A stretch of DNA of 64,000 nt from Reddybacter sp041277045. Lineage in GTDB: Bacteria; Pseudomonadota; Gammaproteobacteria; Pseudomonadales; Porticoccaceae. The notes beneath the pieces are model-generated. The model had not been told where the DNA came from and made no database searches. It was given only the letters and a program-made list of their open reading frames with translations. Position numbers and translations under genes: made by a program. Within the stretch, counting starts at the first letter, position 1. Each line of letters opens with the position of its first letter. The stretch spans positions 1 to 64,000 of the forward strand of contig JBGFSY010000001.1 in NCBI GenBank assembly GCA_041277045.1. The letters are read 5' to 3'. Positions 43,330 through 52,922 of this stretch are shown here, piece by piece.

Positions 43330-44038
43330 CCAACACTTTTCAACTCTAGGTTCTCGTCGTTTATCGGGCTCATGTAACCGATACTCAAATATCGCTTAAC
43401 CCGATTGTAGTAAGCCTCGATATACCAGAAAAGAGACTGCCTGGCCTATTCCCGTGTTTCATATCTACGTTGATTCGCCAACTCGGTTTTAAGGGTATGG
43501 AAGGAATTTTCGCAAACCGCATCGTCATAACAACTACCTTTACCGCTCATGCTGCATTTCAGATGATGTTGAGTGATCAATCACTGGTAATATTTTGAGC
43601 AATGTTGACTGCCACCATCACTGCGCACAATTACGCCTTTTGGATAATCACGACTACGTAGCACCATTTTTAGTGCAACGCAGACCAAGCACGACTTCAT
43701 GCGTTTATCCATTGCCAAGCCAATCGCTTTACACGAGCAACGAGCAACGAGCAACGAGCAACGAGCAACGATGAAGGCAAGATAAACAGCTTCTGACCAA
43801 GCCTGATATACGTAATATCACCTACCCAGACTGCATCTGGTGTGCTCATGCTGAAAATCTGATTCAACAGGCTTGGAGAAATAGCTTTATCGTGTGCACT
43901 ATCAGTCGCGTGTTTGAACTTCCTTTTGGTAATGGTATGGAGATCCATTTGGCGCATACCTCGCCGAAGACAATCACTGAATCGCCCCGGGTTTGTCGGA
44001 GGCAGTTTTATCTGAGTCATGCGACATTGGCTAGCCAC
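43330..44038 (-). pseudogene. Broken IS3-family (IS150-like) transposase OrfB
   Basis: On the minus strand the sequence reads HTITKRKFKHATDSAHDKAI, then STPDAVWVGDITYIRLGQK (catalytic-domain start with the first Asp), and further on, in other frames, IVRSDGGSQ, MSGKGSCYDDAVCE and IGYMSPIN, all typical of OrfB of this group. Frame changes and internal stops break it, and the stretch around residue 90 is replaced by a 7-base tandem repeat (43733-43767). The remnant lies directly behind tRNA-Leu. OrfA and clear terminal repeats were not found. Confidence 0.8.
43733..43767. repeat. Five tandem copies of the heptamer ACGAGCA
   Basis: Five perfect, contiguous copies of ACGAGCA followed by a partial ACGATGA. 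It lies inside the transposase remnant and encodes a repeating LLVARCS pattern on the minus strand. It looks like a small slippage-generated VNTR. Confidence 0.85.
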
Positions 44039-44270
44039 AAAGTGGCCGGCAATTTTACTCTATATCGGCTGAGACTGATTGCTTTTCGTTTTTCTAAAAC
44101 AGCTCCGTTGAACTTGCCTCATGGTTGGCTGTAATCGTCGTTTATAGTTTTATGGTTCCTGTCGCCTCAATCAGAAATCCACTTGTTTTTTGACCCCAGC
44201 TGACTACCTCCACGATTGGTCACTATCTGTCTATACTCACAATGATCGAGCTAGCTTGGGAGATAAGTGA

Positions 44271-47200
44271 ATGGCAAAGCGAGCGTGTGAAAAAGAAACC
44301 ATTCTAGATCAACTTGCCACCATGATTGATGAGCGAATGAAGGGCGAATCGGCAGAAGATGTCCTGTTTTTCTCGCAAATTTATTATCTGCACATTGCGG
44401 AAGAAGATCTTGTTGAAAGAGCTTTGGAAGATCTGTACGGAGCTGTTCTATCGCATTGGGATTTTGCCAGACAGCGAGATAAGGGGAAGTCTAAAATCCG
44501 AGTTTATAACCCCTCTCTCGAAGACCAGAGCTGGCAGTCCAGCCACTCGATCCTTGAGGTGGTGATGGAGGACCGGCCATTTTTGGTTGAATCGATAGCA
44601 ATGGAGCTGAACCGTCAAGGTTTGACAAATCATCTGATTATTCACCCAATTTTTGGTGTCGACAGAACAGCCGAAGGTGCGTTAAAGGAAATTAAAGCAA
44701 CTTTGAACGACCGCTCTGAAAAGGGGGCAGAAGTCTTTATTCATGTGGAATTTGATCGTCTGAGTGACCCTGCCCGACTGGAGGAAATCTCGCAAAATAT
44801 TGCTGCTGTACTCGGCGATGTTTGCGCGGCAACGGAGGACTGGGAGGCCTGTCTTGAGCAGGTCAGATTAGCATGTACCTCGTTGAAAAATATGCCTAAA
44901 GTGGTGAATAAGCAGGCTGCCAAAGAGGCAGTTGAGTTTCTTGACTGGGCGGCTGATGATCATTTCGTTTTTTTGGGGTATCGGGAATACCAGATCACCA
45001 ATCGAGACGAGGTGATGGGTTTTTGTATTACCCCGGAAACCGGGCTCGGTGTGCTGCGAGATGAAATTGCAGCGCTTCCAAAATGTGGGTTTCTACCGTT
45101 AAGCGATGAAGCCTGCAGCCAGGTTTGTAGTAAACAGCCTATTATAATTTCCAAAGCGACATCCCGATCGACTGTCCACCGCCCCGGGTTTATGGATTAT
45201 ATCGGTATTAAGCAGTTTGATAAGAATGGCAATGTTGTCGGTGAAAAGCGCTTTTTAGGGCTCTATAGCTCATCTGCGTATCAGAGTAATCCTTCTCGCA
45301 TCCCATTGATCAATAACAAAATCGCGCATGTTATCAAGCAGTCTGGCTTTACTGCGAATACGCATAATGGCAAGGCGTTATTGCATATCCTTGAGACTTT
45401 GCCAAGGGATGAGCTGTTCCACGCTAAAGAAAATGAATTGCTTAACTGCAGTTTGGGTATCTTGCAACTGGCAGTAAGCCAACGTGTGAGGCTATTTATC
45501 CGCGATGATGTCTACGGTCATTTTTTCTCGGTTCTGGTATTCGTTCCCAGAGATCGTTATACAACGAATACGAGACATAAGTTACAGAAAATTTTTCTGG
45601 AGGTATTGCAGGGTGACGCGCTTGATTTCAAAGTGCAGCTGTCTGAATCGATTCTTGCCAGAATTCATTTTGTGATACACCGCCCCGATGGCCGGGGAAT
45701 AGAATACGACCTTCGTGAAATCGAACAGCAAATTGTCGATGCCTTGCACAGCTGGGAAGATGGGCTCTTGGACGCCTTGCATGGCTATTTTGGTGAGGAG
45801 CAGGGCAATCACCTGCATAACCATTATGGGAAGGGCTTTTCAGCGGCTTATCGTGATGATTTTTCACCAAGAAATGCAATTTTGGATCTTGAGCGAATAG
45901 AGGCAATGGCGGGAGAATCTGGTGGTATCCGGATGATGCTTTATCAACCGCTGGAAATGGAAGGCAACAGTTTGCGTTTTAAATTGTACTGCCAGGACGA
46001 ACCGGCTCCGCTATCGCACACACTGCCAATGCTTGAAAACATGGGGGTCCGCGTCATCGATGAACGTCCCTATGAAATCATTGAGCAGAGTAATGGAGCC
46101 TCTTTCTGGATTCATGATTTTGGTCTTCAGCAAGCGACTGGCAATGAAATCGATATCGAGAGATTAAAACCGCTCTTTCAGAAGGTATTTGAACAAGTCT
46201 GGTCTGGCAGGATTGAAAATGATGGATTTAACAGCCTGGTTATCCGGGCAGGTATGGACTGGCAGGAAGTCACCATTTTGCGTGCCTTCTACTTTTATCT
46301 GCGCCAAACAGGTGTTGCCTTTAGTCAGGGTTATGTTGAACAGACATTGGCAAATAACCCCGAAACCTCAAGGCTTCTGATTAACTTTTTCATAACTCGT
46401 TTTGACCCGGAAGAAAAGGCCAGAGAGAAAAAACTAGAGAAAATTAAGAGCGGTATTGAGAATGCGATAGACCAGGTTGCTTCGCTTGATGAAGACCGCA
46501 TTTTGAGACGTTATCTCGAGCTGATCCAGGCAATCGTTCGCACAAATTATTTTTGTTTTTGCGAGGACAGGAAAGGTTTTCCTTACCTGTCAGTGAAGTT
46601 CGATCCTTTGAAAATCCTGGCGCTACCAGAGCCCAGGCCCAAGCACGAGATTTTTGTCTATTCTCCGCGTGTAGAGGGAGTACACCTTCGTGGTGGCAAT
46701 GTGGCCCGAGGTGGATTGAGATGGTCTGACCGGCGTGAAGATTTTAGAACAGAGGTTCTGGGGCTAATGAAAGCTCAAATATCCAAGAACGCAGTGATTG
46801 TTCCAACCGGCGCCAAAGGTGGGTTTGTCGCGAAGCAGCTAGTCGACTCAATGGACAGAGAAGCAGTGCAGTCGGAAGTGATCGATTGCTACAGTACTTT
46901 TATTCAGGGGCTACTCGATGTGACCGATAATCTTTCGGGTGAAGAGGTCGTCAAACCCGAAAAAGTGCTTTGCTACGATGAGGATGATCCTTACCTGGTT
47001 GTGGCGGCAGATAAAGGGACTGCTACTTTCTCTGATATTGCCAATGGCATTGCGATTAAACATGGGTTTTGGCTTGGTGATGCTTTTGCATCAGGCGGTT
47101 CGGTGGGTTATGACCACAAGCAGATGGGAATTACCGCCAAAGGAGCATGGGAGTCGGTTAAGCGTCATTTTCGTGAGCTGGGCAGTGATATTCAGCAAGA

Positions 47201-49112
47201 ACCGTTCACCGTGGTGGGTGTTGGCGATATGTCCGGAGATGTCTTCGGCAACGGCATGTTGCTTTCTGAGCAGATCAAACTGGTTGCTGCCTTCAATCAC
47301 CTGCATATTTTTCTCGATCCAGACCCCGACCCAGCTGTCAGTTTTAAAGAGCGTAAACGGCTGTTTGGGTTACCGCGCTCTTCCTGGGAAGATTATAAGA
47401 AAACCGTTATTTCCAGGGGCGGGGGGATATATCTCAGGCGTGCAAAATCGATCCCCTTATCGGCGGAAGTCAGAGCCATCCTTGGTGTCGATGAAAAGAA
47501 AATGACGCCGAATAGACTGATTCAGGCGATGCTGAAAGCGCCGGTTGATCTGCTTTGGAATGGCGGCATAGGAACGTATGTAAAGTCAGTACAAGAGCAT
47601 GATGGCGATGTGGGTGATCGTGCTAACGACGCCGTCAGAGTTAACGGTTCTGAGCTCAACTGCAAGGTTGTTGGTGAGGGCGGCAACCTGGGTTTTACCC
47701 AGCGAGGAAGGATCGAATTTGCATCAAAAGGTGGGCGAGTTAACACAGACTCGGTTGATAACTCTGCCGGCGTCGACTGCTCTGATCATGAGGTCAATAT
47801 CAAAATTTTGCTCAACAAGATTGTTAGTCAGGGCGATTTAACCGCGAAACAACGCAACAACCTTCTTGACAAGATGACCGGGGAAGTCGCTGAACTGGTA
47901 CTCAGGCATAACTATTTGCAAAATGGCGCAATCAGCATGATTGAGGCACATGCCCCGGAGATGCTGGCCTCGCACAGCAGACTAATTGAAGTTCTCGAAG
48001 AAGAGGGTTTACTCAACCGGGGAATTGAGTTTTTACCGAATCAGGATGAGCTTGAGGAACGAAAGGCGAATAAAAAAGGCTTGTTACGGCCCGAAATATC
48101 GGTCCTTGTCGCGTATAGCAAAATGGCGCTTAAAGACAGGCTTCTTGAGTCGGAGTACCTTGAAACGCAATACCTGTTGTCCGAGTTAGACGGCTACTTT
48201 CCCGTTGTGCTGAAGAAAAAATTTGGCAAGGTTTTCGGGGAACATCGTTTAAAGCATGAAATTATTGCCAATCAGCTAGTTAATAACCTTGTAAATCGAC
48301 TGGGTATTTCTTTCCCCTTCAGGATGATGGATGAAACGGGCGCAGATATTGTGGCTGTGGTTCGGAACTACCGGCTAGCATGCCAGCTATTCTCTGCTCT
48401 GGAGATATGGGATGAAATTGAGGCCCTCGATGGTTTGACAAGTCAGCCTATTCAACTAGATATGGGAATGGAAGTACGCAAGCTGGTCGAGCGTAGTATG
48501 TTTTGGTTGCAGCGAAACCGCTACAAAGCGTTTCTCGCAGAGGACGTTATTAAAGAGTTCGTGCCAGCCATTGCGCAGCTTTCGCCAACAATAATTGACC
48601 TGATACATGAAAGAGAACTAGCCACCGTTCAAGAAAAGGTTAATCAATACAGGCAGGATAATGTGCCCGAGATACTTGCCAAGCGCGTTGCTGTGCTGAC
48701 TAGCCAGTTTGCCTGTCTGGATATTATTGCCATAAAAGAGTCTTCTGCCCAGACTTTAGAAGAAATCGCCGCCGTTTATTTTGAGCTGGGGAAACAATTG
48801 AGGCTCGGTTGGTTAAATGCAAACATAAGTAAGTTGCCACGAAGTAATTTCTGGCAATCCTTGGCGAGGAGCGCGGTTCGTGATGACTTTCATGCCAAAG
48901 GCCGCGCCTTGACCATTGATATTCTCCGCAACGGCGTCGATGTCAATTCGGCAGAAGAGCTAGTCGGGGCATGGTGTCAACAAAATAGTTTGGCTGTCGA
49001 ACGTTACCAAAAATTGATTCAGCGCATCGAGGCTGGTTCGGGAATCGAACTGGAGAAAGTGGCGGTTGTGCTAAAGGAGCTGCACGAAATCGTTTTGAAT
49101 GAGGATGAATAG
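44271..49112 (+). CDS. gdhB: NAD-specific glutamate dehydrogenase, large (180 kDa) type
   Basis: Large NAD-GDHs oxidise glutamate to 2-oxoglutarate and ammonia, mainly for catabolism of glutamate or arginine. The length (1613) matches the GDH-180 class. The N-terminal half holds ACT-like regulatory domains, the catalytic core includes GVHLRGGNVARGGLRWSDRR and VPTGAKGGFV with the catalytic Lys K849, and the Rossmann part has VVGVGDMSGDVFGNGMLL. The C-terminal helical region is complete. GGGAGAT precedes the ATG. Upstream is the transposase remnant, so the promoter must lie in 44039-44270. Confidence 0.95.
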   Translation: MAKRACEKETILDQLATMIDERMKGESAEDVLFFSQIYYLHIAEEDLVERALEDLYGAVLSHWDFARQRDKGKSKIRVYNPSLEDQSWQSSHSILEVVMEDRPFLVESIAMELNRQGLTNHLIIHPIFGVDRTAEGALKEIKATLNDRSEKGAEVFIHVEFDRLSDPARLEEISQNIAAVLGDVCAATEDWEACLEQVRLACTSLKNMPKVVNKQAAKEAVEFLDWAADDHFVFLGYREYQITNRDEVMGFCITPETGLGVLRDEIAALPKCGFLPLSDEACSQVCSKQPIIISKATSRSTVHRPGFMDYIGIKQFDKNGNVVGEKRFLGLYSSSAYQSNPSRIPLINNKIAHVIKQSGFTANTHNGKALLHILETLPRDELFHAKENELLNCSLGILQLAVSQRVRLFIRDDVYGHFFSVLVFVPRDRYTTNTRHKLQKIFLEVLQGDALDFKVQLSESILARIHFVIHRPDGRGIEYDLREIEQQIVDALHSWEDGLLDALHGYFGEEQGNHLHNHYGKGFSAAYRDDFSPRNAILDLERIEAMAGESGGIRMMLYQPLEMEGNSLRFKLYCQDEPAPLSHTLPMLENMGVRVIDERPYEIIEQSNGASFWIHDFGLQQATGNEIDIERLKPLFQKVFEQVWSGRIENDGFNSLVIRAGMDWQEVTILRAFYFYLRQTGVAFSQGYVEQTLANNPETSRLLINFFITRFDPEEKAREKKLEKIKSGIENAIDQVASLDEDRILRRYLELIQAIVRTNYFCFCEDRKGFPYLSVKFDPLKILALPEPRPKHEIFVYSPRVEGVHLRGGNVARGGLRWSDRREDFRTEVLGLMKAQISKNAVIVPTGAKGGFVAKQLVDSMDREAVQSEVIDCYSTFIQGLLDVTDNLSGEEVVKPEKVLCYDEDDPYLVVAADKGTATFSDIANGIAIKHGFWLGDAFASGGSVGYDHKQMGITAKGAWESVKRHFRELGSDIQQEPFTVVGVGDMSGDVFGNGMLLSEQIKLVAAFNHLHIFLDPDPDPAVSFKERKRLFGLPRSSWEDYKKTVISRGGGIYLRRAKSIPLSAEVRAILGVDEKKMTPNRLIQAMLKAPVDLLWNGGIGTYVKSVQEHDGDVGDRANDAVRVNGSELNCKVVGEGGNLGFTQRGRIEFASKGGRVNTDSVDNSAGVDCSDHEVNIKILLNKIVSQGDLTAKQRNNLLDKMTGEVAELVLRHNYLQNGAISMIEAHAPEMLASHSRLIEVLEEEGLLNRGIEFLPNQDELEERKANKKGLLRPEISVLVAYSKMALKDRLLESEYLETQYLLSELDGYFPVVLKKKFGKVFGEHRLKHEIIANQLVNNLVNRLGISFPFRMMDETGADIVAVVRNYRLACQLFSALEIWDEIEALDGLTSQPIQLDMGMEVRKLVERSMFWLQRNRYKAFLAEDVIKEFVPAIAQLSPTIIDLIHERELATVQEKVNQYRQDNVPEILAKRVAVLTSQFACLDIIAIKESSAQTLEEIAAVYFELGKQLRLGWLNANISKLPRSNFWQSLARSAVRDDFHAKGRALTIDILRNGVDVNSAEELVGAWCQQNSLAVERYQKLIQRIEAGSGIELEKVAVVLKELHEIVLNEDE

Positions 49113-49145
49113 TCAAATCAACAGGTTGCAAGGTGCTGACATTAT

Positions 49146-49259
49146 TCAAAAGCGACCCTCAATCCAGGCCACGAATTTATCGGCGACCCGTTGCCAGTCG
49201 GGCTCGAGCATCATGGTGTGAGACATGTCGGGGAAAGATTCGAAGCCAGCATTGTTCAT
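49146..49259 (-). pseudogene. C-terminal remnant of an alpha/beta hydrolase
   Basis: A 37-codon minus-strand frame reads MNNAGFESFPDMSHTMMLEP followed by DWQRVADKFVAWIEGRF and a stop, which is the usual end of an alpha/beta hydrolase: catalytic-His loop (MSHTMMLEP) and last helix. Nothing upstream on the same strand continues the enzyme; an unrelated gene begins 60 bases away. It is therefore a leftover of a deleted gene. Confidence 0.5.
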
Positions 49260-49319
49260 GCGTGCTGTGGCTGGTAACGCTGAACAGGGCATCATTCTCC
49301 GCAGCGAGAACAGGACCCG

Positions 49320-49640
49320 CTAATCTTGATCAAGGACATCATCAACCCAGCTTAATGCAGCGACAACAGTTGGAAAACCAATGGTACTCGTCAGCAATAG
49401 AATAGCGTGATGGATTTCTTCCCTATTAGCACCAGCATCCCTGGCCCTTCTTGTATGACTATGCACAGCGCCTTCAGATCGTATGCTCGCCGCTGCTGCA
49501 AGTTGAATGAGCTGGGCATTTTTACCCTCTATGGGACCTGCCTGCTTGGCGGCTTTACCAAGTTCCTCAACCGCTTTTGCAATCTCTGGATGCTTTTGAC
49601 TGACAAATTGGAATTTTCTAGGTAGTTCTTTTTGTGACAT
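49320..49640 (-). CDS. Carboxymuconolactone decarboxylase (AhpD-like) family protein, 106 aa
   Basis: All-helical CMD-type protein: AKQAGPIEGKNAQLIQLAAA, SIRSEGAVHSHTRRARDAGA and ILLLTSTIGFPTVVAALSWV. Unlike AhpD it has no CxxC redox pair; the motif has Glu and two His (EGAVHSH), as in the non-redox CMD branch. Function unknown. ATG 49640 is chosen because it fits the family start; ATG 49655 would add MEGIV-like residues without support. It lies between two gene remnants and yet appears intact. Confidence 0.75.
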   Translation of the reverse strand: MSQKELPRKFQFVSQKHPEIAKAVEELGKAAKQAGPIEGKNAQLIQLAAAASIRSEGAVHSHTRRARDAGANREEIHHAILLLTSTIGFPTVVAALSWVDDVLDQD

Positions 49641-49688
49641 GACAATTGTTTCCATTAAAGTTGATGATGATTTAAATCATTTGATACT

Positions 49689-50617
49689 TTAAAAACTTTC
49701 TATTTTGGCGAATTCAAATACCCATAGATCTGGCGTACCTGTAAATCTTAGATTATTAGACATGGCTACGTGAGCCCATTCGCCATGTCCTCCATCAAAT
49801 AGTCCGTCGATTTGAAAACCACAATAGTTGCAATAACCTACGTGATCAAAATACCACTCTCCCAACACCTAGCAATCACTTTCAATTAGTAGTTCCAGAC
49901 AGGATGGACAATAAGTGCTACTAGCCTGACTGTCATGCACATTACCTGTGTAAACGAAATTCAAACCGTACCTTGATTTCATCTTTGAGGTGTTTCAAGG
50001 TCTCCAATACCCGTTGCAATTGTACGCCACATATTTTTTTGTAAAATTGCTCAGCAAAACCCTTCAGGTCTACATTGCTGCATCCATATTCGCGTAAAAA
50101 CGTTCACGGGGTTTTTCGCAGATATAGCCAGCAGTAACAGCCATACTCTTTAAGTCGAATTGATGACAAGCCTGCGCCACGTCAATGGCATATTCCATAA
50201 AAATGACCGGGGCGCTATAGGTAAAGGCAAGACTGAGACAACCCAACTGCTTAGCTCTAAGCGCCAATTCTTCGGGCATGGATCGATCTGCCAGGGATCC
50301 ATTCCCCTAGACTTACTCATATCCAAATTTTGACAGAACTTGCAGGCAAGGTTGCAACTAAAGGTGCCAAAAGACAATACTGATGACCAAGATAAGAAAT
50401 GATTTAGCGGTTTCTTTTTGATGGGATCAATACAATATCCGGTTGAACGGCCGTAGGTATAGAGTTTGACCTCACCCTCTTCACAACCTCGCACATAACA
50501 AAGCCCCCTCTGCCCATCTCGCAACTTACAGGATCTAGGACAAACATCATATTGAATGCGACCATCATCAATTTTATGCCAGTACTGAGTAGCAATAACA
50601 GTATCGTTTTCAGTCAT
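49689..50617 (-). pseudogene. amrS: Degraded AmmeMemoRadiSam radical SAM enzyme (AmrS)
   Basis: Minus-strand pieces in several frames join into one enzyme: YDVCPRSCKLRDGQRGLC, the cluster motif CNLACKFCQN (CX3CX2C), LAFTYSAPVIFMEYAIDVA, TAGYICEKPRERFYANMDAA, and finally TGNVHD-like VHDSQASSTYCPSCLELLIE and CNYCGFQIDGLFDGG. At least three frameshifts and one in-frame TAG break it (for example one base is missing in the DAANVDLKGF region). About 90 residues between DEIKV and FVYTGN seem deleted. The partner genes (Memo, AMMECR1) are not in the window. Confidence 0.82.
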
Positions 50618-50934
50618 CAAAACAGTCTCCCATTCAGTGCTATTTCTGCGCCAACAAGCCTCAAGAGATTTCATAGCCTGAGTAGCTATCGCTCTCAAGG
50701 TACGCCTCCCTTAAAAAGTCAGCTGCTGACGACTCCTCAGAAAATTTAATGTTTGAATGATCAAAGTGTAGTATTGATATAGCTGCATTGATATAAATGA
50801 AGAGACTATTAAAACTCCTTTTTTAACAAAAGGAAAAAGCTGTTTCTTTCATCATCTGTTAACTAACTGTCTATTGTGAGCTATATTAATATTTAAAAAA
50901 ATGTCTTTTATATGGATATCAATGTATAACTCTT
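50618..50934. other. AT-rich intergenic region
   Basis: 317 bases ahead of the oxygenase gene with a short N-terminal extension of the broken amrS frame at its left edge (to 50698). AT-rich; probably promoter of the next gene. Nothing else seen. Confidence 0.4.
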
Positions 50935-51576
50935 ATGAATAATAAAAATGATAAATTTGAAAGTCGCGAAATCATCTCTATGTTTCCTACTTTTGTCTGG
51001 CAAACAATGATCGAAGAGAAACTTTTTCAGTCAATAAATAATGACATAATCAACAAGCTCCACACCTTGAGAAAGACCACGCCCGAAGCTAATCATGGTG
51101 TTAGCTGGCAATCGGCTAGGGATTTACATCATTTGGAAGAATTTCAAACGCTAATCTCCTTGATCATGGAAACAGCGAATAGCGTTCTCTCATTTTTGAA
51201 AATAGGACATAAAGGTATCCAATTAACTGGCTGCTGGGCCAACATGAATGAGGTCGGAAGTCGTCATAAAATACATAGCCATCCAAATAATTTTCTCAGC
51301 GGCGCCTACTACGTACAAACGGATGAAGGTTCAGATACCATCAATTTTCATGATCCACGCCTGCAAACTGGAATCATTCGTCCTCCTGTGACCGAACTCA
51401 CTGCTGAAAACACTGATCAAGTGGTAGTGCGCGTCAAAAATGGTATGTTTCTTCTTTTCCCTTCTTGGCTTCAACATTCGATAGACGCCAACGAGAGTAC
51501 TCAAGCGCGAATCAGTATCAGCTTCAATATGATGTTTTCTTCCTATGCTGAAACCATGAGTAGGCCACTTTGGTAG
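50935..51576 (+). CDS. Putative 2OG-Fe(II) oxygenase (TIGR02466-like), 213 aa
   Basis: The C-terminal half has the jelly-roll core of TIGR02466-type proteins: TGCWANMNEVGSRHKIHSHP (iron-binding His at 114 or 116), FLSGAYYVQTDEGSDTINFH, GMFLLFPSWLQHSIDANEST (second His, H181) and ARISISFN (R192 for 2-oxoglutarate). The N-terminal part begins ISMFPTFVWQTMIEEKLFQS, also typical. Substrate unknown; members are often found in phage or in marine bacteria. AT-rich compared with flanking core genes. The ATG has no strong ribosome binding site. Confidence 0.72.
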   Translation: MNNKNDKFESREIISMFPTFVWQTMIEEKLFQSINNDIINKLHTLRKTTPEANHGVSWQSARDLHHLEEFQTLISLIMETANSVLSFLKIGHKGIQLTGCWANMNEVGSRHKIHSHPNNFLSGAYYVQTDEGSDTINFHDPRLQTGIIRPPVTELTAENTDQVVVRVKNGMFLLFPSWLQHSIDANESTQARISISFNMMFSSYAETMSRPLW

Positions 51577-51878
51577 CTGGACTGAATTTTTACCGGACAA
51601 ATGCGAATACCAGTAACTTTTGCTTCTAAGTAAAATAGTTGTCCTATACTCAACAGATGCTAACAACGCAGCCAGGGAAGAACCTTTCGTCTCGCAAATA
51701 CCCGCTTTTATCCTATAATTGGGCCGCCCAATCGTAGCCACCTATACTAGGGAAGCTCTGATTAAGTCTGGACGACGCAGGCTGTGACTCGGCAATTGGC
51801 AGCCTTAAAGTCTGCTTTGAATATTTCATTGATTTATACCCTCCCCTGGAGATCTGGAGCATTGTCGGAATATGTCCA
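51577..51878. other. Intergenic remnant region, no gene
   Basis: 302 bases before the subtilase fragment. GGGAAGCTCTGATTAAG (51751-51767) resembles ends of some insertion sequences, which would explain how the subtilase lost its N-terminus, but no matching second end was found. Confidence 0.3.
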
Positions 51879-52877
51879 GTGTCGTCTTCTGCAGCGGCCA
51901 TTACCTTTGCAGCAGACCAGGCTTATCATGTTATCAACATGAGCTATGCAAGTGACGAGGTCGACGAAAATGGCGACCCGCTGGGCCTTGGCGGGCTATC
52001 AGAGACAGAAGAGGCGGCAGTCAATTACGCTGGGGATAAAGGTGTGCTGATAGTTGCCGCTGCCGGCAACAGCAATAATACCGAGAAAACCTACCCCGCT
52101 GCCTATGACAACGTCATCGCGCTGGATGCCACAGATCGTTACGATGATCGGGCATCCTTTTCCAGTTTCGGTAAGAGCTGGGTCTCACTGCTGGCTCCTG
52201 GCACCAATATTATTTCTACCGTGCCAAATGAGCTCTGCGTTTTTTATGCGGAAATTCTCGGCCTCGTGTTTGACCCAGACAGCGATGCCTGTCTGGACTG
52301 GTATTCTGGCACCTCGATGGCAAGCCCTCATGTTGCCGGAGCCGCTGCGCTTGTTTGGGCACACTTTTTCTCAGATCAGCTCAATGGCCCAGGCACCTGC
52401 ACCGACGGATCTGCTGTTGCCTGCAATGAGCACGTGCGCCAGCAGCTGGAAGCCGGGGCGGACACCATAGGCGCTTTGGGTCAAAACATGCTGGCCTGGT
52501 CTCAACACGGCCGTTTAAATCTGGCCGGTGTACTTGGCAACGTTGACCCTCCCGCCGAACTCGCTGAAATTTCAGACGTCATCGATAACGGAGCTGAGGC
52601 TGTTACCTTCTCATATGACTATTCAGGCAACGCTGTGCTCCATTTACAGCGGGAAAAATTACACGCAATGCGTGGTGTCTGACAGAGTCGGACGACCTTG
52701 TGGAGTGGAACCTCAACAGGTAGTTATACCGATGACAGTGGTGAGGGAGCATTTCATTATCGTATTGGCACCACATTAGCGGATAACTCAATAAGTTGGG
52801 GAGCGTGGTCGATAGCGGTTGAGGTAAGCGGTCTCAGCAGTGGTGGAGGTGGCGGCAAAGGCGGCGGCAAGCCCTGA
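51879..52877 (+). pseudogene. Truncated, frameshifted subtilase (S8 family) protease
   Basis: The first 266 codons hold the second half of a subtilisin domain: oxyanion Asn in IVAAAGNSNN and catalytic Ser in YSGTSMASPHVAGAAALVW. The Asp and His parts of the triad and any signal peptide are missing. After a frameshift near 52660 the coding sense continues in other frames through DSGEGAFHYRIGTTLAD to a Gly-rich end (SGGGGGKGGGKP, stop at 52875-52877). An inactive remnant of a secreted protease. Confidence 0.8.
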
Positions 52878-52922
52878 CGCGGACGCTATTAAAGAAGGGC
52901 CTCAGCCACCACTTGCAGAACT

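Noticed and set aside
43733..43767. Short tandem repeat considered as a CRISPR
   Set aside because: Seven-base direct repeats without spacers; a slippage repeat. No CRISPR array or cas gene was seen in the window.
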